A stretch of 64,000 nt of DNA from Azospirillum rugosum (GTDB lineage: Bacteria; Pseudomonadota; Alphaproteobacteria; Azospirillales; Azospirillaceae). Each line of letters begins with the position of its first letter. The stretch's first letter is position 1. The stretch covers positions 1 to 64,000 of the forward strand of contig NZ_JAGINP010000024.1 of NCBI RefSeq assembly GCF_017876155.1. Reading direction: 5' to 3'. The notes under the pieces are model-generated. The model was not told the DNA's origin, did not search any database, and worked only from the letters and a program-made list of their open reading frames with translations. Shown one piece after another: positions 6,801-15,700 of this stretch. A program made the position numbers and the translations under genes.

Positions 6801-9338
6801 TCAGCGCCGGTGGAAGCCGCCTCCCATGCCGCCGCCGAAGCGCTCGCCGAAGCCACCGCCGCCCAAGCCGCCCCCGGCAAAGGCGCGCTGGCGCATCTCG
6901 CCCAGTTGGCGGGCTTGGTGGTCCTGTTCAAGCTGGCCGAGGCCCTGGCCGCCGAACCGCTGGCCGAATCCTTCCCCGGCGCCGCCCTGGCCGAAGCGCT
7001 CGCCGAAGCCGCCCCCACCGCCGCCAGCGCCGGACGAGGGCTGGGCGCCGCCACGGGCCGCCGGCTGCGGCGCGCTGGCGCCCGTGCCGGCACTGGTCCC
7101 CGCGGTCGAGCCCGCGCTGCCGCGGGTTTCATGCGTCGGAGTCTGCACCGGCTGCCAGGAATTGTCGTTCCACTTCGACCAGCCGTCGTCGGTGCGCCGG
7201 TACACGTTGCCGTCGGCGCCGGCGTAGACGTTGCCGCTCTGCGTCTTCACGGCACCACCCTGGTTGCCGGCGGCCCCGCGCGCCACCGCCCCCTCCGCGC
7301 CCGTCGAGGAGCTGAAGGCGCCGGCCGAGCCCCGCGCGTTGCTGCCGCTTTCCGTGTTCACGGTCTGGTTCGGGCCGCTGACCGTGCTCGATCCCCAGCG
7401 GCTGTACGGGTTCCAGTTCTGGTTGGTGCTGCCGGAGCGGCCGGTGGTCGGGTTGGCGAAGCTGGCGTTCGCCCAGCCGTCGCCGGAGTTCCAGGCGCCG
7501 CTGCCGTGCGCGTAGGCGCCCGTCTGCGGGTTGTAGGCCGACCAGGCCCCGGCGCCGCCGTAGGGGCCGTAGATGGCGCCGCCCTGCGCCCAGGCCCCCG
7601 TCGCGGGGTTGTAGGCGGTGCCCCCCTGCGCAATGCCTCCATAGGGGCCTCCATAGGGGCCTCCATAGGGGCCTCCATAGGGGCCGTACACCGCGCCCCC
7701 GCGCGCCCAGGCGCCGGTCGCGGCGTTGTAGGTGACGTTGCCGGCGTAGGTGTAGGGGTAGGGCAGGTAGACCGGCACCGGCCCGGGCAGCACGACCGGC
7801 GGGTACCAGTAGCCGGTGCCGTAGACCAGCACGCCGGAGCTGACCTGCGCGCTGAGATAGCCGGCGGTGAAGCCGAAGGTCACCGCCTCCGGCGTCGCGG
7901 CGTAGACGTTCACGTAGGTGACGTTGTGCAGCGGGTGGCTCGGCGGGATGCGGTGGATCTCCGATGGCACGCTGTCGGCCAGCGCCCAGGGGCCGGTCGG
8001 CGCTGGCGCCACGAACCAAGTGCCCTGGTGGCAGCAGTAGTATGTGCCGCCGACGTCCAGCACCTCGAAGCTGGTGTTGACCGCGTAGGTGATGCTGGTC
8101 CCCGGGATCGGCTTGAACTCCGGCTTGCCGACGTAGGTGACCTGAAGCGTCGCCGCGTCGCGGCGCAGCGTCGCCTGCTGCGGAATCTGCGCTTGCAGCA
8201 CCGCCTCCTGCGCCTGCGCGGTGCCGGGTACGGAAGACAGCACATGCCCGGCCGGGCCGTCGGGCGGAATACGGGCGAAATCGGGCGGCAGGTCCGGCGT
8301 GGCGAAGCTCCACGGGCCGTCGAGCGACGCGGCGCTGAACCAGCGGCCCGAGACGAGGTAGTAGAAGCGCCCGCTGTCCGCGTGGCGGAACAGGGAGCTG
8401 TTGCTGTTGGTGACGACCTGGATGCGCGTTCCGGGAATGGCGGTGTAGGCAGGCAGGCCGTCGGTGACGATGATCTCCGCGGGCCTCAAACTGACGACGA
8501 TGGTCGGGGCGGCGTCCGGGGGGAGGGGCCGGCCGGGGATGGCTTTGCGCGCCTCCGCCAGGTTCGGCTCGTCCGGCAGGGAGCGCAGCGCCTGCGGCAG
8601 GGACTCCGTCGGATGCCAGGGGCCGGTGGCTTTGGGGGCGGTGAACCAGCTGCCGTTGTTCAGCAGGTGCCAGGCGCCCGCGCCGGCGGGGTCGAAGAAC
8701 ACATCCCAGTTGGTGTTGACCGCGAGCGAGAGGGGGGAGTTGGGAATGGGTGCCAGCACCGGCTCCCCGTCGAACACGACCAGGCTGGCCGGGCGGGCGC
8801 TGTAGAAAATAGCCGGCGGGTCGTTGTTCACCGCCGGGGCGTCGTCGGGCGCCTTGGACTGGTCCCTCAGGCTCAGCAGGATGGTGTCGAGCGGCACGCT
8901 GTGGCGCGCGACCTCCGGCAGCACCGCGCGGATGTGGGCGTCCAGCTGCGCGGCCTGCGCGGTGTCGAGCGAGGGGAAGTGGGACGCGACCAGGCGCGGC
9001 TCCGTCAGGGTCACCGTCCGCGTCGCGAGGTCCGTGCTGGTCTGCGCGGTGAATTCAAGGGTGCCGAGCACCGGGTTCCCGCCGCCCGGCCGCGTGATGG
9101 CCACCGCGGCGCGGGCGTTCAGCGTGGTCTGGCCGGGCCAGGAGATGACCTGCGGCTGGTAGACCGTGGCGCTGCCGCCGTCCGCGGTCACCGGATGCGG
9201 CCACCCGTCGGAGGCCTCGTTCGGTGCGGAGGCGGGCGGCGCCTGTCCGAGGACCGGAAGCGGGAGGCACAGCAGCGCCAGACTGCCGCCCATCTGAAGC
9301 ATCCTCCGGCGCGGGACCGGACCGTGTGTCGCATCCAT
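6801..9338 (-). CDS. Secreted modular repeat protein with Gly-rich C-terminus, function unknown
   Basis: The 845-residue product starts at a cleavable signal (MDATHGPVPRRRMLQMGG, hydrophobic core LALLCLPLPVLG, cleavage near GQA). About residues 190-500 hold three tandem modules of about 90 residues with the pattern strand, PIPxTxxxxAVNT, (Y/G)xWFxAxxxxGPW, LPxxxxxIP. A PYGG-repeat region follows (about 565-580), then NPxTGAWAxGGAxYGPYGG-type repeats, then a Gly/Gln-rich tail with FGERFG motifs. The WF and GPW repeats resemble proteins loosely annotated as carbohydrate-binding family V/XII, but I cannot name a function. An upstream in-frame extension to 9539 is rejected because the signal peptide would be internal. 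It is convergent with the hydrolase gene. Confidence 0.75.
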   Translation of the reverse strand: MDATHGPVPRRRMLQMGGSLALLCLPLPVLGQAPPASAPNEASDGWPHPVTADGGSATVYQPQVISWPGQTTLNARAAVAITRPGGGNPVLGTLEFTAQTSTDLATRTVTLTEPRLVASHFPSLDTAQAAQLDAHIRAVLPEVARHSVPLDTILLSLRDQSKAPDDAPAVNNDPPAIFYSARPASLVVFDGEPVLAPIPNSPLSLAVNTNWDVFFDPAGAGAWHLLNNGSWFTAPKATGPWHPTESLPQALRSLPDEPNLAEARKAIPGRPLPPDAAPTIVVSLRPAEIIVTDGLPAYTAIPGTRIQVVTNSNSSLFRHADSGRFYYLVSGRWFSAASLDGPWSFATPDLPPDFARIPPDGPAGHVLSSVPGTAQAQEAVLQAQIPQQATLRRDAATLQVTYVGKPEFKPIPGTSITYAVNTSFEVLDVGGTYYCCHQGTWFVAPAPTGPWALADSVPSEIHRIPPSHPLHNVTYVNVYAATPEAVTFGFTAGYLSAQVSSGVLVYGTGYWYPPVVLPGPVPVYLPYPYTYAGNVTYNAATGAWARGGAVYGPYGGPYGGPYGGPYGGIAQGGTAYNPATGAWAQGGAIYGPYGGAGAWSAYNPQTGAYAHGSGAWNSGDGWANASFANPTTGRSGSTNQNWNPYSRWGSSTVSGPNQTVNTESGSNARGSAGAFSSSTGAEGAVARGAAGNQGGAVKTQSGNVYAGADGNVYRRTDDGWSKWNDNSWQPVQTPTHETRGSAGSTAGTSAGTGASAPQPAARGGAQPSSGAGGGGGGFGERFGQGGAGEGFGQRFGGQGLGQLEQDHQARQLGEMRQRAFAGGGLGGGGFGERFGGGMGGGFHRR
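7632..7684 (-). repeat. Perfect 12-bp tandem repeat in coding sequence (PYGG repeats)
   Basis: The 12-bp unit GGGGCCTCCATA occurs four times head to tail and encodes PYGG repeats in the secreted repeat protein. Copy number could change by slippage in steps of four residues without a frameshift. Confidence 0.85.
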
Positions 9339-9615
9339 GGTCACCCACTTTCGAAGGAGGAGCTTTTCGTAGCGCCGTCGGTCGAACGAACATGTCCGCG
9401 TAAGGCTGTCCTGGGAAACTATGTTACGGTCCCGCTTGCCCGTAAAGGCGCCGGAAGGACGGGGCCGGGTGCGAAAAGATCGCTCCTCCCACACCGAATT
9501 GCGCCATCGGTGCGCGGTTTCCAACCGCCGTCGCGGCAAGGCCGCAGGACCGTCGCTTCACATGGCCTGCGGCGGACACGGCTTTCACGCAGGCTGTCAG
9601 TGGCTGATGCCGCAG

Positions 9616-9643
9616 AAAAAAGCCCCCCAAAACTTTGAGAGGC
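9616..9643 (-). terminator. Rho-independent terminator of the RTX operon
   Basis: Read on the minus strand, GCCTCTC and GGGGGGC pair (with G-U wobbles) around an 8-nt loop and are followed at once by six T residues. It lies about 105 bp after the stop of the giant gene, so it is the likely end of the TIGR03032-RTX transcript. Confidence 0.6.
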
Positions 9644-9707
9644 ATTTCTTCACCCTATCGGCGGCTTGCCGTCCGTGCGACATGTGCGCATGCGACAGTG
9701 AGCGGGA

Positions 9708-9728
9708 GGGGAGCCGGTTGGGCTCCCC
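9708..9728 (-). terminator. Hairpin just downstream of the RTX gene
   Basis: GGGGAGCC and GGCTCCCC form a perfect 8-bp stem with a 5-nt loop, 20 bp after the stop at 9749. There is no T tract, so it is more likely a 3' mRNA-stabilising hairpin than an intrinsic terminator on its own. Confidence 0.5.
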
Positions 9729-9748
9729 CGAAACGCCCCTGGCCGGCA

Positions 9749-12700
9749 TCAGCCGAACCAGCCGGCCACCACCCCGGTCTGGCCGACGATGGTGATGCGG
9801 CCGCCGTTCCCGATGTCGAGGGTCGTGTTGCCGCCCTCCACCCGGGCGGAGCGGATCACCGCGCCGAGGTCGATGCCCGGGTCGGTGAAGGCCAGACGGT
9901 CCTCGCCCGCCCGGAAGTCGGCCACCACCGTTCCGCCCGACGACCGGCCAAGCGCGAAGACGTCGCGGCCCGCGCCGCCCCACAGCGTGTCGGCCCCGCC
10001 GTCGGCGAACAGCAGGTCGTCGCCCGCCCCGCCGCTCAGCAGGTCGTCGCCCAACCCGCCGAACAGCGTGTCGTTGCCGGCCTCGCCCAGCACCGTGTCG
10101 TTGCCCGCCTCGCCGGACGCCAGATCGTACCCGTCGCCCAGCCCGATCAGGTCGCTGCCGTCGCCGCCCAGCGCGGTGTCGTTCCCCGCCCCGGCGTTCA
10201 GCGTGTCGTTGCCGGCCTCCCCGACCAGGAAGTCGGCCCCCTCCTCGCCGAACAGCAGGTCGTTGCCGGCCCCGCCGACCACCGTGTCGTTGCCGGCTTC
10301 GCCGGTCAGCGTGTCGTCGCCGGCCTCGCCGAACAGGATGTCGTTGCCCGTCCCGCCGAAGCCGCGGTCGTTGCCGGTGCCGCCGCCGATCAGGTCGTCG
10401 CCGGCGCCGCCCAGCGCCCAGTCGTCGCCCTCACCGCCCATGACCACGTCGTTGCCGTCGTCGCCGAACAGCGTGTCGTTGCCCCCGGCGCTCGCCACGG
10501 TGTCGTCGCCAGCCCCGCCGTGCAGCGCGTCGTCGCCGGCCCCCAGGTACAGCCACTGCCGGCCGGCGTCGCCATAGACCACCTGCTCGCCCTCGCCGCC
10601 GACCAGCGTGGCGTCGCCGATCACCGCCGCGAACTGGACGTCGTCCAGCTGGATGGTCATTGGCGCGGCCACGCCGCTGGTGTTCAGCACCACCGCGGTC
10701 GGCGTCGCGCTGGCCTGTCCGGTGCCGCCGAGCCCCGCGCCGGTGACCCGCGTCTGCACGGCCGGACCGGCCGCGCCGTTGGGCGTGCTGAAGTCGATGG
10801 CGCGGACCAGCAGCTGGGCTTGGCCCGACAGCGCCGCCAGGAAGCCGGTGCCGCCGCTGGTCAGCCCCGTGCGGGAGGCGGAGCCAGCGCCGGTGCGCGC
10901 CTCGATGGCGCCGATCAGGCCGGCCGCGGAATCGGCGGCGGTGTGCCGCTCCGCGCTGCCCGCGGCGGTGGCCGCGACGCCGGTGGAGACGCTGACCGTC
11001 AGCGTGGTGACGGTGGAGACCGTCCCGGTCTGCGCGTCGACCACCTGCTCGCGCACCACCGGCACGTCGGCAAGGTCGGCGTTGGGCGTACTGGCGTCCT
11101 CCTGCCGGCCGGCGGCGGGGGCGGCGATGCTGACCGTGGTGGTGCGCCCGCCGTCCGCGCCGACGGTGACCGCGCCGTTGACCGTGGCGCCGTCGACGGT
11201 CTGTGCGGCCAGCGGCGCGATCGGCGCCGGCTTGTCGACCGTCGCGGTCAGCTTGCGCGTCGTCGCGCTGAGCGGTGCCGCGCTGTTGCCCGCGGGGTCG
11301 GTCAGGCTGAGCGTGACGGTGAGGGTGCCGTCGCCCAGCCCGGACAGGTCCAGGCCGCCGACGCGGGTGGTGCCGGCGCCGAGCTGGCCGCTCCCGGTCA
11401 CCTGGCCGCCGCCGGAGGACGTAAGGGTCCAGGCGTAGGTGACCCCGGCCTCCCCGTCGGTGATGACGAAGGAGCCGTTGCGCTGCTCCAGCGCGTCGAT
11501 GCTGTCGTCCTCGAAGCGCACCGTGGCCGTGGGCGCGGTGGTGTCGAGGACCAGCGTCTGCGTGGCCGGCGCGGAGCTGTTGCCGGCCGCGTCGCGCGCC
11601 GTGACCGAGACGGCGTTGGCGCCGTTGCGGTTCAGGCCCAAGGATCCCGCCGTCGGCGTCGCCGTGGCGAGATCGACCGACCAGCCGCCGTTGCCGTCGG
11701 CGCCGGTGGCGTAGGTGGCGCCGGCGACGATCACGGTCACCGCGCTGTTCGCCTTCGCCGTGCCGGCCAGGACGGGGGCCGCGCGGTTGCTCAGCGCCGC
11801 CGAGGTGATCGCCACCTCCGGCGTGACCTTGTCGACGGTCAGCGTGCGCGTCGCCTGGGTCGCGGCGTTGCCCGCCGCGTCGGCCAGGTCGGCCGTGACG
11901 GTGTAGGGCTGGTTGCCGAGACCGCCCAGCGCCGCGGCGTCCACCGTCACCGACCAGCCGCCGCCGGTCACGACGGTGCCGGTGTAGGTCTGGCCGTTCA
12001 GCCCGACGGTGACCGTCTGCCCGACCTCCGCGGTCGAGGTTCCGGTGATCAGCAGCGCGCTCCCCGCCTCCGTCCCGTTCAGCCGGTCGTCGCCGGAGAG
12101 GGTGGTGATGGACAGCGTCGGCCGGTCGCGGTCGAAGGTGATGGTCACCGGCGCGGAGTCCGCGCTTTCGATCCCCGCCGCCACTTGGCGCACGGTGAAG
12201 CTGGTCGCCCCGGTCAGCCCCGACACGTCGGCGTCGGTGAACTGGTAGGTGCCGGTGCCGTCGGCCGCGGCGGTGGCCACCAGCGTGGTGCCGGTGTAGA
12301 GCCGCACCGTGCTGTTGGCCGCGACACCGCTGCCAGTCAGCGTGATGGCGGTGGCGTTGGTCAGCCGGTCGGACGCGGAGACTCCGCTGTCCGACGCGGC
12401 GGCGAGGGTGGGCACGCCCACCGGGGCGCCCGGCGTGATGCTGATGCTGGCCGTGTCGGTGGCCGCGGAGAAGGCGGTGGTGCCGCCGTTGGTGGCGGTG
12501 TTCACCTTGTTGCCGGCGGTGCCGCTGGTCTGGTCCCAGGCGCGGAAGGTGAGCGCCGACGCGATGGTGCCGGTGAAGGTGCTGTCGGGCAACTGGAGGT
12601 AGAGCCGCGTGTTGGCGTCGGCCTTCAGCAGCAGGGCGCTGCCGTCGCTGACGGCGCCCACGGCGGCCCAGTTGGCGCCGCCGTCGGTGCTGTACCACCA

Positions 12701-15700
12701 GGTGCCGTGCGCGGTGTCGGTGGCGGTGATGGCGATGCCGGTCACGGCGCCGCCGTCGATGTCCGTGACGTTGCCGATGCCGCCCCCCAGGCCCACGAGG
12801 TCGGACACCAGCGTGCCCACGGCGCCGCCGGGGACGCCGGTGCTGGTCGACAGCCCCGGCGCGAGCGTCGGCGACTTGCCGGCGTCCAGCACCGGTGCTG
12901 TGTTGGCGATGGTCAGGTTGGAGGTGTCGGCGGTGGTCCGGCTGTTGCCGGCGTCGTCGGTGGCGGTCACCGAGACGTTCCTGTTGCTGCCGAGCGCGGT
13001 GCCGGCGGCGATGGTGTAGGTGGCGGTCCAGACTCCGCCGGCGTTGGTCGCCGCCACCGCCGTGCCGCCGCCGAACTGGCTGAAGTCGACGGTGACGGCG
13101 CTGATGGCGTCGCTGTTGTTGTCGCCGCCCACACCGCTGTTCCAGGTAACCGTGACCGTGTCGCCCGCCTTGACCGCGCCTCCGGCACCACCGCTGGCGG
13201 CGATGCTGGCGTCGGTGAGGGTGGGGGCGACGTTGTCCACCGCGGCGTTGCCGGTTCCGGCGGTGGTGGTGGCGTTGCCGGCGTTGTCGGTCGCCTTGAC
13301 CGACACGTTGCGGTTGGCCGCGTCGATGCCGCCGGCCGCCACGACGTATTTGGCCGTCCAGACGCCGCTGCCGTTGCTGGTGGCCGCGACCGCGGTGCCG
13401 CCGCCGAACTGGCTGAAGTCGACCGTCACGCCGCCGATGCTGTCGGTGTTGTTGTCGCCGCCCACGCTGTTGTCCCAGGTGGCGGTGACCGTGTCGCCGG
13501 TCTTGTAGACCCCGCCCGGGCCCGTGCCGCCGCTGATGCCGATCGCCCCGGCCGTGACGGTGGGCGCGACGTTGTCCACCTTGTGGTTGGCGGTGTCGGT
13601 GATGGTGGCGCTGTTGCCGGCGTCGTCGGTGACGGTGATCGCGACGTTGCGGTTGGCCGCGTCGATGCTGCCCGCCGTGATGACGTAGGTCTGGCGCCAC
13701 ACGCCGCCGGAGTTGGTCATCGCCACCGCGGTGCCGCCGCCGAACTGGCTGAAGTCGGCGGTCACGCCGCTGATCGTGTCGGGGTTGTTGTCGCCGCTGG
13801 CTGAGTTGTCCCACACCGCGGTCACCGTGTCACCGATGCGCAGCGTGTTGCCGGTCCCGGTCGCCGTGCCCTGGCCCGCCACGTTGCCCAGCGTCAGCAG
13901 GGGCGCCACGTTGTCCACCGTGGCGTTGGTGCTGTCGGCGGTGGTCGTGCTGTTGCCCGCGTTGTCGGTCGCCTTGATCGAGACGTTGCGGTTGGTCGCG
14001 TCGATGCTGCCCGCCGTGATGACGTAGGTGGCGGTCCAGGTGCCGGAGTTGTTGGTCGCCGTCACCGCGGTGCCGCCACCGAACTGGCTGAAGTTCACCG
14101 TCACCGAGGCGATGCTGTCGGCGTTGTTGTCGCCGGACCCGGTGTTGTTCCAGGTCGCGGTGACGGTATCGCCGATCTTGTAGGCCCCACCCGTGCCGGT
14201 GGCGCCGCTGATCGACACGTTCGCGTCGGTCACCGTCGGCGCGACATTGTCCACCTTGTGGTTGGCGGTGTCGGTGAGGGTGGCGCTGTTGCCGGCGTTG
14301 TCGGTGACGGTGATCGCGACGTTGCGGTTGGCCGCATCGATGCTGCCCGCCGTGATGACGTAGGTCTGGCGCCACACGCCGCCGGCGTTGGTCATCGCCA
14401 CCGCGGTGCCGCCGCCGAACTGGCTGAAGTCGGCGGTCACGCCGCTGATCGTGTCGCTGTTGTTGTCGCCGCTGAGGCTGTTGTCCCACACCGCGGTCAC
14501 CGTGTCGCCGATGCGCAGCGTGCTGCCCGTCCCGGTCGCGGTGCCCTGGCCCGCCATGTTGCCCAGCGTCAGCCGGGGCGCGATGGTGTCCACCGTGGCG
14601 TTGCTGCTGTCGGCCGTCGTGGTCGTGCTGCCGCTGGTGGCGCTGACCGAGACGTTGCGGTTGGTCGCGTCGATGCCGCCGGCGGCGACCACGTGTTTGG
14701 CCGTCCAGACGCCGTTGGCGTCGCTGCTCGCCGTCACGGCGGTGCCGCCGCCGAACTGGCTGAAGTCGATGGTGACGCCGCTGATCGGGTCGGTGTTGTT
14801 GTCGCCGTCGTAGCTGTTGTCCCAGGTCGCGGTGACCGTGTCGCCGATCTTGTAGGCGCCGCCGATGCCGGTGCCGCCGCTGATGCTGATCCGCGCGTCG
14901 GTGACCCTCGGGCCGACCGGGGTGACGGTGATGCTGGCCGTGTCGGTGGCCGCGGAGAAGGCGGTGGTGCCGCCGTTGGTGGTGTTCACCTTGCTGCCGG
15001 CGGTGCCGCTGGTCTGGTCCCAGGCGCGGAAGGTGAAGGCCGACGCGATGGTGCCGGCGAAGGCGCTGTCCGTCACCTGGAAGTAGAGGCGGGTGTTGGC
15101 GTCCGCCTTCAGCAGCAGCGACGTCATGCCGGTCACGGTCGTGCCGCCGTTCACGGTGCCCCAGGTGGTGCCGCCGTTGGTGGTGTACCACAGGATGCCG
15201 TGGCTGCTGTCGGTGCCGGTGATGGCGATGCCGGTCACAGCGCCCCCGTCGGGGTCGGTCACGTTGGCGATGCCGCTGCCCAGGCCCACCAGATCGGAGA
15301 CCAGCGTGCCCACGGCGCCGATGGGGTTGTTCGTGTTCGTCGCCGGCTCCGACGCCAGCGCCGGCGCCTTGCCGGCGTCCAGCACCGGCGCCGTGTTCGG
15401 CGGGGCATTGCGGTACAGGACCGTGTTGCCGGCCTGGAAGCCGGCCAGCAGGTCGAGGTCGCCGTCCCCGTCGATGTCCACCAGGGAGGGGGCCACGAAC
15501 GTCGGCGCCCCGGTCAAGCCGAAGGGGTTGGTGCCGACCAGCGTGAAGCTCGGCGCCGCGGTCGTTCCCACGTTCCGGTAGACGGCGAAGCTGTTGAATT
15601 TCCCGCCGATCACCACGTCGAGGTCGCCGTCACCGTCGATGTCGACGAAGGTCGGCGCCGCGTAGGTCATGGGAAGGGTAAGGCCGAAGACGTTGGTGCC

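Larger units (their letters stand above)
9339..9748. other. 410-bp gap between the two minus-strand genes
   Basis: This stretch is upstream of the secreted repeat protein and downstream of the giant RTX gene. It holds two hairpins listed separately (9616-9643 and 9708-9728). The promoter of the 6801-9338 gene should lie here, but I see no convincing -35/-10 pair. No supported small gene is visible. Confidence 0.5.

Noticed and set aside
9950..10545. CRISPR-like regular repeats
   Set aside because: The 27-bp period encodes RTX nonapeptides in an open frame; units are imperfect and there are no unique spacers or cas genes.
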